From NCBI RefSeq assembly GCF_001682385.1, contig NZ_CP016210.1, positions 4,030,001 to 4,094,000 on the forward strand: DNA of 64,000 nucleotides, given 5' to 3'. A program made the translations under genes and the position numbers. A model generated the notes under the pieces. It saw nothing but the letters and a program-made list of their open reading frames with translations. It was not told the DNA's origin and did no database searches. Shown piece by piece: positions 1 to 7,025 of the stretch. The stretch is from Azoarcus olearius (GTDB lineage Bacteria; Pseudomonadota; Gammaproteobacteria; Burkholderiales; Rhodocyclaceae). Position 1 is the first letter of the stretch. Each line of letters starts with the position of its first letter.

Positions 1-974
1 TTCTGCAGCACCGTCTTCACCTCGAACAGCGAATCGACGTGGCGCGCCTGCTCAACCAACGGCAGGTATCGCGCCACGTCGCGCACCATCCTGTCCACCC
101 GGGTGGGGCGTCCGTAGTCGTGCATACGCTGATACGGGTCCACCCCGACGGCGTCCTCCCACTGGAGGTGTGGCGTGTAGCGCACGTGGGACAGCGTGTG
201 CAACGCCCGCGCCGGAAACGGCATCAGGGAAAAGAAGGGCCCGTCCATCACGGTGACGCCCAGTTCCTTGAAAGGGGCGGGCACCTCCACCAGCGCCATC
301 TCGGTCAACTCATGCTTGAGCCCGGTCCTTGTCGTACCGAAACGGCCACCGAGTTGGTTGAGTCCGCTGTAGGTGCAGTTGAAGACATGGGCGGCGCGAA
401 CCGGGTACTCACCTCGCTCGGCGGCACCCAGGGTCACGACGAGCCCGCCTTCCGTTGCCGGCACCACCGCAATGGCACGGGTTGCGAGCCGGACCTCGAC
501 ACCGCTCTCCCGCAGTTCGCTCTCCGCCCAGGTGCGCAAGACGGTAGCGTCGAACGCATGCTCCTCGACGACGTAGACGTTCTCGATGAAGTGGGGGTCG
601 AAGTAGCGTGCCAGGCTGACAGGGGCTGGTTCGATGAAGGCCCCGATGTCACGGCAAAAACGTTCGAACTGGCGGCTCGTCACCTTGGAATTGCGGCGCG
701 CAATCGCGTACAGCTTGACGAAGTCCTTCTTAACCGCCGCCGGCCAGTCACGCACGAAACGCGGTAGATTCACGCGGCTGCGATAGGCGGTCGTGAAGCT
801 CCGCGGATAGTGATACCCGTTGTGGACTCGGGCCTGGTTGTGATACGACGCGCGCACCAGCAATTCCCGCTCGCGCTCGACGAGCAGAACACGGCCGAAA
901 CGACGCTGCTGGGCGAGGTAGATGGCAATCGCCGAGCCGTAAAATCCGCCCCCGACGACAATTGCGTCGAACAT
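1..974 (-). CDS. FAD-dependent oxidoreductase of the DAO/GMC-like Rossmann type, C-terminus beyond window
   Basis: Reading leftward from 974 the frame stays open to base 1, so at least 324 residues are present and the C-terminus is missing. The protein begins with a dinucleotide-binding motif (VVGGGFYGSAIA, residues about 6-17) followed by an acidic strand end (LLVERE), the classic FAD-binding Rossmann start of D-amino-acid-oxidase-like enzymes. The middle has another conserved-looking stretch ending in FNCTYSGLNQLG. An ATG six bases upstream (980) is an alternative start; 974 lies just before the Rossmann strand and has a GGGA about 7 bases upstream. It follows the GT2 gene on the same strand with an 11-17 bp gap, so it is probably co-transcribed and may act on a sugar or amino-sugar of the exported polysaccharide. 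Substrate unknown. Confidence 0.75.
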   Translation of the reverse strand, partial: MFDAIVVGGGFYGSAIAIYLAQQRRFGRVLLVERERELLVRASYHNQARVHNGYHYPRSFTTAYRSRVNLPRFVRDWPAAVKKDFVKLYAIARRNSKVTSRQFERFCRDIGAFIEPAPVSLARYFDPHFIENVYVVEEHAFDATVLRTWAESELRESGVEVRLATRAIAVVPATEGGLVVTLGAAERGEYPVRAAHVFNCTYSGLNQLGGRFGTTRTGLKHELTEMALVEVPAPFKELGVTVMDGPFFSLMPFPARALHTLSHVRYTPHLQWEDAVGVDPYQRMHDYGRPTRVDRMVRDVARYLPLVEQARHVDSLFEVKTVLQ

Positions 975-991
975 GGGCATCCCGGCAGCCG

Positions 992-2017
992 TCACGCGAC
1001 GCGTTCCACGCCAGCCAAGACCGACACTGCGCGAACCGACGATACATCCTCGATATTCAGCTTTTCGCGCCGCGTTAGCCGCGCGCTGGTGAATTCCTGC
1101 GCGACATGGTAGGGCGGGCCCTCGGTCGACAGACTCGCCATGTGCAGGATGTACTCGCCCAGCACCAGCAGGACCAGCGAGATCAGGAAGAACATCCCCG
1201 ATTGCTGCAGCGACAGGCTCGCCCAGCCCGGGGCGACGTCCGGACTCAGCAGCGCGACCGCTAGCACATAGATGGAATAGAGCACATTGGCGACCGCACC
1301 GAAGAGCGACAACGCGGTGACCAGACGCATGGGCGCGCGAGTGGTCGACACGAGCAGCCGTGTGCCACGGCCGATGCTTTCGCCAAGACGTTTGGTGGCG
1401 CGCGCGCGCGGCGGTGCGCTGTATTCCAGATTAACGCGGGCAAACCCACCTGTGGCGGGCAGATGGCGGTAGGTGATCGACGGCTGCGGGTGTTGCAGGA
1501 TGAAGTTGATGACCCGTTTGCTCAGCAATCGGTACTGCGGCGCCTCTTTGGCAAGGTGAATGCCGTTGAAGAACTTGTAGAGGCGGTTGAACGCCAAGTA
1601 CGCAAGATTGTATGCCAGCGACTGCGGCGGCCTTTGCTGGTTAGTCGCGAAGACGACATCGGCTCCCGAAACCGCCTTGTCGAGCATCTGCGGCAGAAAG
1701 GCGATGTCATCGGCAAGAGGGTCGATCACCGCGACGAAATCACCGAGTGCATTTTCCAGCCCCACCCATGAGGCCGTATCCGTATCGACCTCCTTGGTCA
1801 GGGCATAAACCTGCAGGTTGGGCAGCCCATCCTCGCCGGTCAGGCGCTTCAGCCTCGTCACGCTGTCATCAGAGGATGCGTTATCGACCACGACGATTTC
1901 GTAATCGCTCACGAGCGGCGAAACGCTGCCTACCGCAGACGCCAGGATGTCTTCAAGCCGCGCGGACTCGTTACGCACAACAAGCACGACCGACAGGAAC
2001 ACCGGAAAAAACGTCAT
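992..2017 (-). CDS. Family 2 glycosyltransferase with two C-terminal membrane segments
   Basis: A 341-residue GT2 (GT-A fold) enzyme. The N-terminus has the donor-binding strand (LSVVLVVRNESARL) and a VVDNASSDDS motif near residue 43. An acidic nucleotide-binding segment (VAVIDPLADDI) lies near residue 95. After about residue 250 there are two hydrophobic segments (LVTALSLFGAVANVLYSIYV and FFLISLVLLVLGEYILHM), as in dolichyl-phosphate-mannose-synthase or ArnC-like enzymes that work on lipid-linked acceptors at the inner membrane. The frame is open further upstream to 2158, but the ATG at 2017 is preceded by a strong purine-rich ribosome site (GGAGGGAGGGGG) and starts directly at the GT2 strand, so it is preferred. 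It probably adds a sugar, or a lipid-linked sugar donor, in the neighbouring Wzm/Wzt polysaccharide pathway. Confidence 0.85.
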   Translation of the reverse strand: MTFFPVFLSVVLVVRNESARLEDILASAVGSVSPLVSDYEIVVVDNASSDDSVTRLKRLTGEDGLPNLQVYALTKEVDTDTASWVGLENALGDFVAVIDPLADDIAFLPQMLDKAVSGADVVFATNQQRPPQSLAYNLAYLAFNRLYKFFNGIHLAKEAPQYRLLSKRVINFILQHPQPSITYRHLPATGGFARVNLEYSAPPRARATKRLGESIGRGTRLLVSTTRAPMRLVTALSLFGAVANVLYSIYVLAVALLSPDVAPGWASLSLQQSGMFFLISLVLLVLGEYILHMASLSTEGPPYHVAQEFTSARLTRREKLNIEDVSSVRAVSVLAGVERVA

Positions 2018-2244
2018 GACCCCCTCCCTCCGCACGTCCGCGGCCGTTGCTTCTTGTCCGCATATTCTACCGCAGTGCGACATGCGACCTTTCACCACGG
2101 CTCGGATTGTCCAGCCTGACGCGCCCACCCGACCGGAACCCGACTTCATCATCCTCATGCATCGCCGCTGGTGTGGCGCGCAAAATTACTGACAGCGCGT
2201 ACCCGCTCTGCTTGGCCGCTACACTTATCCGGAAAACGCCTGTT
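2018..2244. other. Intergenic break inside the polysaccharide cluster
   Basis: About 227 bases separate the double-methyltransferase stop from the GT2 start, the largest gap in the otherwise tightly packed minus-strand cluster. I see no convincing hairpin terminator or sigma-70 promoter. The frame of the GT2 gene is open through most of it, but the peptide does not look coding. Confidence 0.4.
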
Positions 2245-4734
2245 TCAAGACCTAGCTCCGTGGCTGGGGCGCAGCCCCGCCAGTTCTGCCTTCAGGGATG
2301 CGATCTCTCCCAACGCCGCCTCTAGCATCGATGTCCGCTCGGTGAGCGCGGCACGCGCTCCAACCAGATCGTCGGTGCGTTCGACCAAGTCCCGCCGGGT
2401 AGCCACAAGCTCGTCCGTCCGCGCAACAAGTTCCCGCCGAGTGCCTACCAGACTTTCCGTACGCTCCACGAGATCCGACCGCGTACGCACCAACTCGTCA
2501 GTACGCTCCACGAGCGTCTGGCGAGTGGCGACAAGATCGGCGATCTCACGCTTGAGCGCCTCGGCATGGGCTTCAAGCATATTGGTCCGCTCCACCAGCA
2601 GCGCACGTGTATCGGACAGTTCGGGCATGAGACGGAGCAGCGCCTCGCGCGAACCCTGGGCATCACGGCTGACAATGGCGTATTCGCCCTGGAAACTCGT
2701 TTCCAGTTGCTCGATGTCGAAACGGCCACCGCGTGCCAGTTGGTGCAAACCGTTGGCACAACGTGCAATGTTGTCCCACGCGAGCGCGTACTCGCGCACG
2801 CCATCGCCGTGATTGAAGAGATTGGGATAGGCGCGGTTCATGAGGATGTCGTCCAGACTGGCCGACTGCAGGAACTCCCCACAACGGACGCCGCTCCTCC
2901 AGCACGTTCCCGCCTGCTCCAGGCGCCCGAGCGTATACGCCAGTTTGCCTGCGAGAAACCACGCTTCGGTCGTCTTGGTGGCCAGATGGACCCCAAAGCG
3001 CCGCACGTCGTTCTGCGCACACTCGATGAAGGCGTCAAGCGAGTCGTCCAGTCTGCCCACCATCAGCAGCAGTCGGGCCCGCACGAACTGCAGCGAGACT
3101 CTCCAGCGAAACCCCATCGCATCGCGCGGTTCGCGCTGGATGACTTCCGCGACGAGGGTCAGCGTTGCTTCAACCTCCGCAGCCTCGGCAAGCGGACGGC
3201 CCAGCAGCTGATAGGCGGCCACGCACAGCGCGGCGGCCCGGTCGTTCGAGTCCGGATTTGCAGTCGCCAAAACTTCAGCAGCGAGGCGATCAAGGGCGTC
3301 GGGCTCACTGAGCCGGTAACCCACGTTGACGAGGCTGTGCATCAGCCACGGGTTGTCGTACGCCTCTGCATAACGAACCGAGGGATGACCGGTGGCAGCG
3401 ACATTGGCGAACGCCCGTTCGCGATAGGGGAGCGCAGGCTGAAGCGGCGACTTCATCCCGACGATCAACCACCATTCGGCGCGGGTCCGCGGTGCTTCTG
3501 CCGGGGAGACAGGGGTCAGGCTGCGTCCGCAGCGCTCCCATTCCAACCGTTGTCCAGGAATTTTGCAGCGAGTCGCCGTCTGCGCGGCCGTCGCTTCGAC
3601 GATGAATCCGGCCGACACTTCCCGCTGCAGGCGCTCCCACGTGTAGACGTGGAGATGGTGCGGATTGGGATCGCTGCCGGTTTCATCGCTCCAATCGTTC
3701 GGGACGCTGGCAATCAGGCGGCCACCGGGTGCAAGCACGCGGCGAAACTCCTCCAGCAGCGCTACGGGGTCGTCCACATGCTCCAGCGTTTCGAAGGAGA
3801 TGACGACGTCGAAAGCGCCGTCCTCATAGCTGGCAAGCGCCTGGGGCAGCAGCCCGCAGCGATAACGCACGCGACCGTCGTCGGCGGCGTAGCTCCGCGT
3901 CGCGTAGTCGATGGCGTAGTCGCTACCGTCGATGCCCACGACTTCAGCGGCGTCGGTAAGGTTGCGGACGACATGCGTGCCGTACCCCAGCCCGCAGGCC
4001 GCATCCAGGACACGGTCTCCAGACTTCACGTACGCACTGGCCCACTGGTAGCGGATCACATGGGCGTCCGAGCGCTCGCCACTGTCGCGCAGCATGTCCA
4101 TGTGCAGGTTGCGCTCTTCCATCAGCGCCGTAAGCGGATAGGCGACAAGCGCCTCTGCCGGCACCTTTTCGAGGAGGATGAAGACCTGCCAGCCGTCCTG
4201 GTTCAGAGCCGCGTAGTCATTGACCCGGTAGTAGAGCGGGTGCTTGCGGAAACCGGCTTCGAAACAGCGCGTCTCCCACCATGCCCGCCCCTCGACCGTG
4301 AGATGCCAGTGGCCGTCGCGGTCTTCCGTGGTCGCAATCTGAAGCACGACATGCCGCCGTGCGACGCGGTAGATCTCGCCAAGTGCCGCCGGCACGTCCT
4401 CCGGCGCGAGGTGTTCCAGACAGTCCGTGGAGACAACCGCATCGACCGAGGCATCGGGAAAGGGCAAGGCAAGGACGGACGCCTCCGAAATCCGCCCCGG
4501 GATACGGCGGTTAACTCGGTCCACCACTACGGACGATACATCGATCCCCCTCGCATCCATTCCGCGCGCGAGCAACGCCCTGACGAGGGCGCCCTCCCCG
4601 GACCCGATGTCAAGTACGCTCCCCAGCCCGCAAACGCGGGCAATCACCCCGGCGATATGTTCCGGACTGGCACTGACCTCACCGACCCGATCCTCTCGCG
4701 ACCAGTAGTCGTCGTATTCGGCGGAATAGTTCAT
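2245..4734 (-). CDS. Tandem SAM-methyltransferase protein with a C-terminal 14-residue-repeat coiled coil; possible polysaccharide chain terminator
   Basis: An 829-residue protein. Domain 1 (about 15-220) is a class I methyltransferase with the SAM motif VLDIGSGEGALVRALL near residue 38 and STDCLEHL as its acidic post-motif. Domain 2 (about 215-440) is a second methyltransferase with VLDAACGLGYGTHV and ISFETLEHV. A helical, TPR-like middle follows (about 440-690), then a coiled coil at 734-803 built of five 14-residue units of the type LVxTRxxLVERTDE. The start at 4734 lies 4 bases after the Wzt stop, so the two are translationally close. A methyltransferase plus coiled coil beside Wzm/Wzt recalls E. 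coli O9a WbdD, which caps the O-antigen with a methyl group and phosphate and measures its length with a coiled coil. WbdD has a kinase where this protein has a second methyltransferase. Family assignment is firm; the capping role is inference. Confidence 0.85.
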   Translation of the reverse strand: MNYSAEYDDYWSREDRVGEVSASPEHIAGVIARVCGLGSVLDIGSGEGALVRALLARGMDARGIDVSSVVVDRVNRRIPGRISEASVLALPFPDASVDAVVSTDCLEHLAPEDVPAALGEIYRVARRHVVLQIATTEDRDGHWHLTVEGRAWWETRCFEAGFRKHPLYYRVNDYAALNQDGWQVFILLEKVPAEALVAYPLTALMEERNLHMDMLRDSGERSDAHVIRYQWASAYVKSGDRVLDAACGLGYGTHVVRNLTDAAEVVGIDGSDYAIDYATRSYAADDGRVRYRCGLLPQALASYEDGAFDVVISFETLEHVDDPVALLEEFRRVLAPGGRLIASVPNDWSDETGSDPNPHHLHVYTWERLQREVSAGFIVEATAAQTATRCKIPGQRLEWERCGRSLTPVSPAEAPRTRAEWWLIVGMKSPLQPALPYRERAFANVAATGHPSVRYAEAYDNPWLMHSLVNVGYRLSEPDALDRLAAEVLATANPDSNDRAAALCVAAYQLLGRPLAEAAEVEATLTLVAEVIQREPRDAMGFRWRVSLQFVRARLLLMVGRLDDSLDAFIECAQNDVRRFGVHLATKTTEAWFLAGKLAYTLGRLEQAGTCWRSGVRCGEFLQSASLDDILMNRAYPNLFNHGDGVREYALAWDNIARCANGLHQLARGGRFDIEQLETSFQGEYAIVSRDAQGSREALLRLMPELSDTRALLVERTNMLEAHAEALKREIADLVATRQTLVERTDELVRTRSDLVERTESLVGTRRELVARTDELVATRRDLVERTDDLVGARAALTERTSMLEAALGEIASLKAELAGLRPSHGARS
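2326..2535 (-). repeat. Five in-frame 42-bp coding repeats (14-residue coiled-coil units)
   Basis: Within the double methyltransferase, residues 734-803 are five consecutive 14-residue units: LVATRQTLVERTDE, LVRTRSDLVERTES, LVGTRRELVARTDE, LVATRRDLVERTDD and LVGARAALTERTSM. Each unit is two heptads with Leu/Val at a/d-like positions and Arg/Glu elsewhere. The nucleotide repeats are similar but not identical, so they are old enough to have diverged yet could still recombine. Confidence 0.85.
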
Positions 4735-4738
4735 GTCT

Positions 4739-6142
4739 TCATCCCGTTGATTGCTCCAGTTGCCGCCAGCGCGCGTGCATCCTGAGGTCGACGACACCTC
4801 CGAAGAAGTACTCGTCGTTACGCATCAGGACCTGGAAGAATGCCGCTTCATCAACCCAGTGCAACTGGCGTTGGGAGAGGTAATCCGGCGTTTCCTCGTA
4901 GGTCACGGAGGTCTGTATCTCGTAGAGATTCACGCCGAGGTGACAATCGCATTCGAGTTCGACTTCGAAACGCTCCCCCGCCGAGACGGCTCGCTCCCAG
5001 AACAGCGGCTCCTCGCTGGCGGCAAAACGCCGGCTGATGTCCTGGTTGAGTGTTCCCCACGAGTAGATCTTGACCCCCTCCTTGTTGCGCAGCCTCACCG
5101 CCACGCACAGCCGGTCAATGCTGATTGCCGATTCGCACATCACCCGTATGACGAGCCGCTGACCGGGGTAGAACACGGTGCAGGGATTGCCTTCGCCGTC
5201 GTGCGTGGAAACCGCCACCACGTGGACGCCACCATCACCAAAGGACAGGCGGTCCGATCGGGGCCCTTCGTCGGACGGGGGGGGCACAAGTGCCGCCGGG
5301 GCCTCGGCCTTGACGTCCTCCGCGCCCGCCGAGCGGGCTCGCGCCGCTTGGGTCACCGCGGTGAAGTAGGCGGCCTCGTCCGCATGCAGCAACCGCCGGT
5401 ACTCCAGCACCACGCTGGATGAATTTCCCCACGCGACACCGCGGCCGTGGTTGAGCAGCAGGCAGCGGTTGGTCAGCGTGCGGATGCTCTCCTGATCGTG
5501 GGAAACGAAAAGCAATGACGTGCCGTCGGACACCAGCTTCTCGATGCGCTGGAAGCAACGCTTCTGGAATAGTGCGTCACCGACCGCGAGCGCTTCGTCA
5601 ACGATCAGGATATCGGGCGAGACCTGCACCTGCACCGCAAACGCGAGCCGGACCAGCATGCCACTCGAGTACGTTTTGACCGGTTGATCAAGATGCTCGC
5701 CGATGTCGGCAAAAGCCGCGATGGCATCGAACCGCGCGTCGATCTCTTCCCGGCTCAGCCCTAGCAGCGCGCCGTTCAGGTAGACATTCTCGCGCCCGCT
5801 GAAATCGGGATTGAAACCTGATCCCAGTTCGAGCAGCGCCGCAATGCGCCCTCGGGTCACCACGCTACCTGTGGTCGGCGCAAGCGTGCCGGTAATGATC
5901 TGCAACAGCGTGCTCTTGCCGCTGCCGTTACGGCCAAGAATGCCAATCGATTCGCCACGGCCGACTTCAAAGCTGATGTCCCGTAGCGCCCAGAATTCAT
6001 CGTAGTAATTACGCGGGGCGAGCCCCAAGCTGCGCCGCAGTCGGGGCAACAGGAACTGTTTGAGACGGTCGCGCGGGGTGGCGTACATCTCGTACCGCTT
6101 CGACACCCCACGCACCTCGATGGCAGGCGCCTCACATGACAT
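4739..6142 (-). CDS. wzt: ABC transporter ATP-binding protein for polysaccharide export (Wzt type, with C-terminal domain)
   Basis: A 467-residue ATPase. Residues 1-240 form the nucleotide-binding domain: Walker A GRNGSGKST at about 70-78, an ABC signature in KTYSSGM, Walker B ILIVDEALAVGD, and a switch His in FVSHD. The ELGSGFNPDFSGRENVYLNG stretch is typical of the Wzt/TagH/RfbE branch. Residues about 270-467 are a beta-rich C-terminal extension resembling the carbohydrate-binding domain of E. coli O9a Wzt, which recognises the finished, capped chain before export. The ATG at 6142 has GGGGG about 8 bases upstream and overlaps the Wzm stop by 11 bp; a TTG at 6148 is the only nearby alternative. 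Wzm and Wzt should form the inner-membrane exporter. The gene symbol is by homology and context. Confidence 0.92.
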   Translation of the reverse strand: MSCEAPAIEVRGVSKRYEMYATPRDRLKQFLLPRLRRSLGLAPRNYYDEFWALRDISFEVGRGESIGILGRNGSGKSTLLQIITGTLAPTTGSVVTRGRIAALLELGSGFNPDFSGRENVYLNGALLGLSREEIDARFDAIAAFADIGEHLDQPVKTYSSGMLVRLAFAVQVQVSPDILIVDEALAVGDALFQKRCFQRIEKLVSDGTSLLFVSHDQESIRTLTNRCLLLNHGRGVAWGNSSSVVLEYRRLLHADEAAYFTAVTQAARARSAGAEDVKAEAPAALVPPPSDEGPRSDRLSFGDGGVHVVAVSTHDGEGNPCTVFYPGQRLVIRVMCESAISIDRLCVAVRLRNKEGVKIYSWGTLNQDISRRFAASEEPLFWERAVSAGERFEVELECDCHLGVNLYEIQTSVTYEETPDYLSQRQLHWVDEAAFFQVLMRNDEYFFGGVVDLRMHARWRQLEQSTG

Positions 6143-6977
6143 CGGCAAACCCCCGACGGGTGCGCTGAAACCATACGAAACCGCTCCAGGCTATCAGCAG
6201 TCCGACCGTCATCGCCGCGAGCCAGGCCTCGCCCTGGGGCAGGTGGCCGAAGATCAGCACAGCACGGCTTTCTTCGATGAAATAGGTGAGCGGATTGACT
6301 CCGAGCCAGAAGCGGAACTGCTCCGGCAGGGCATCGGCCGGATAGAACACGGGCGACATGAACAGCAGCAGACTCGAGGCAACGCCGGTGACATGGCTGA
6401 TGTCGCGCAGGTAAACCCCCGCGGCCGACAGGAACCAGGACAAGCCGATACACGCCAACACCAGCGGCAACAGCACGACTGGAAAAAGAACCACCGTCCA
6501 CGGCACCGACGCGAACAACGCTTGCGCCACCAGCAGGATGAGCAGGCTGACCGCCCCATGGAACAAGGCCGATCCGACCAGCACCCAAGCGAGGATGTCC
6601 AGCGGAAAGACCACCTTCTTCACGTAGTTGGCGTTGGCGACGATCAGCCCTGGCGCCTTGGTCAGGCATTCGGCAAACACTCCGTGGACCACCAGGCCCA
6701 CGAAGACGAGTGCCGCGAAGCTACCTTTGCCCACGCTGCTGCCACCGCCCCACTTGGCATTGAACACGACGGTAAACACGAAGGTGTACACCGAGAGCAT
6801 CAGCAAGGGATAGAACAATGACCACGCCATGCCCATCATCGAGCCGCGGTAACGGCCGACAACCTCGCGCCTGACCATCTGCGCGGTGAGTTGGCGGTGC
6901 CGCCGCAGGCCTTCGAACATCCAGCGCGGCGCAACCGGCGGGCGCCGATGGGGATCAACGACTTCGTAGTCTTGCAA
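6132..6977 (-). CDS. wzm: ABC-2 type polysaccharide export permease (Wzm type)
   Basis: A 281-residue integral membrane protein with about six hydrophobic segments. The conserved N-terminal signature of ABC-2 polysaccharide permeases is visible (REVVGRYRGSMMGMAWSLFYPLLM), as is a C-terminal NPLTYFIEESRAVLIFG stretch typical of the family. It forms the membrane channel partner of the downstream Wzt ATPase, overlapping it by 11 bp. The start is uncertain: the frame has a stop at 7026 and the only initiators are a TTG at 6977 and an ATG at 6920 (MFEGLRRHRQ). The TTG has a weak AGAAGAGAG upstream. Either start keeps the whole membrane domain. Its substrate is inferred to be the polysaccharide made by the neighbouring glycosyltransferases. 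Confidence 0.9.
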   Translation of the reverse strand: MQDYEVVDPHRRPPVAPRWMFEGLRRHRQLTAQMVRREVVGRYRGSMMGMAWSLFYPLLMLSVYTFVFTVVFNAKWGGGSSVGKGSFAALVFVGLVVHGVFAECLTKAPGLIVANANYVKKVVFPLDILAWVLVGSALFHGAVSLLILLVAQALFASVPWTVVLFPVVLLPLVLACIGLSWFLSAAGVYLRDISHVTGVASSLLLFMSPVFYPADALPEQFRFWLGVNPLTYFIEESRAVLIFGHLPQGEAWLAAMTVGLLIAWSGFVWFQRTRRGFADVM

Positions 6978-7025
6978 ATCGGGAGGCTCTCTTCTTTCAG
7001 GGAAATTAGCCGAGGCGGGAAAGCC

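Noticed and set aside
2566-4785. 739-codon plus-strand frame opposite the double methyltransferase
   Set aside because: Shadow of a gene whose SAM motifs are unmistakable.
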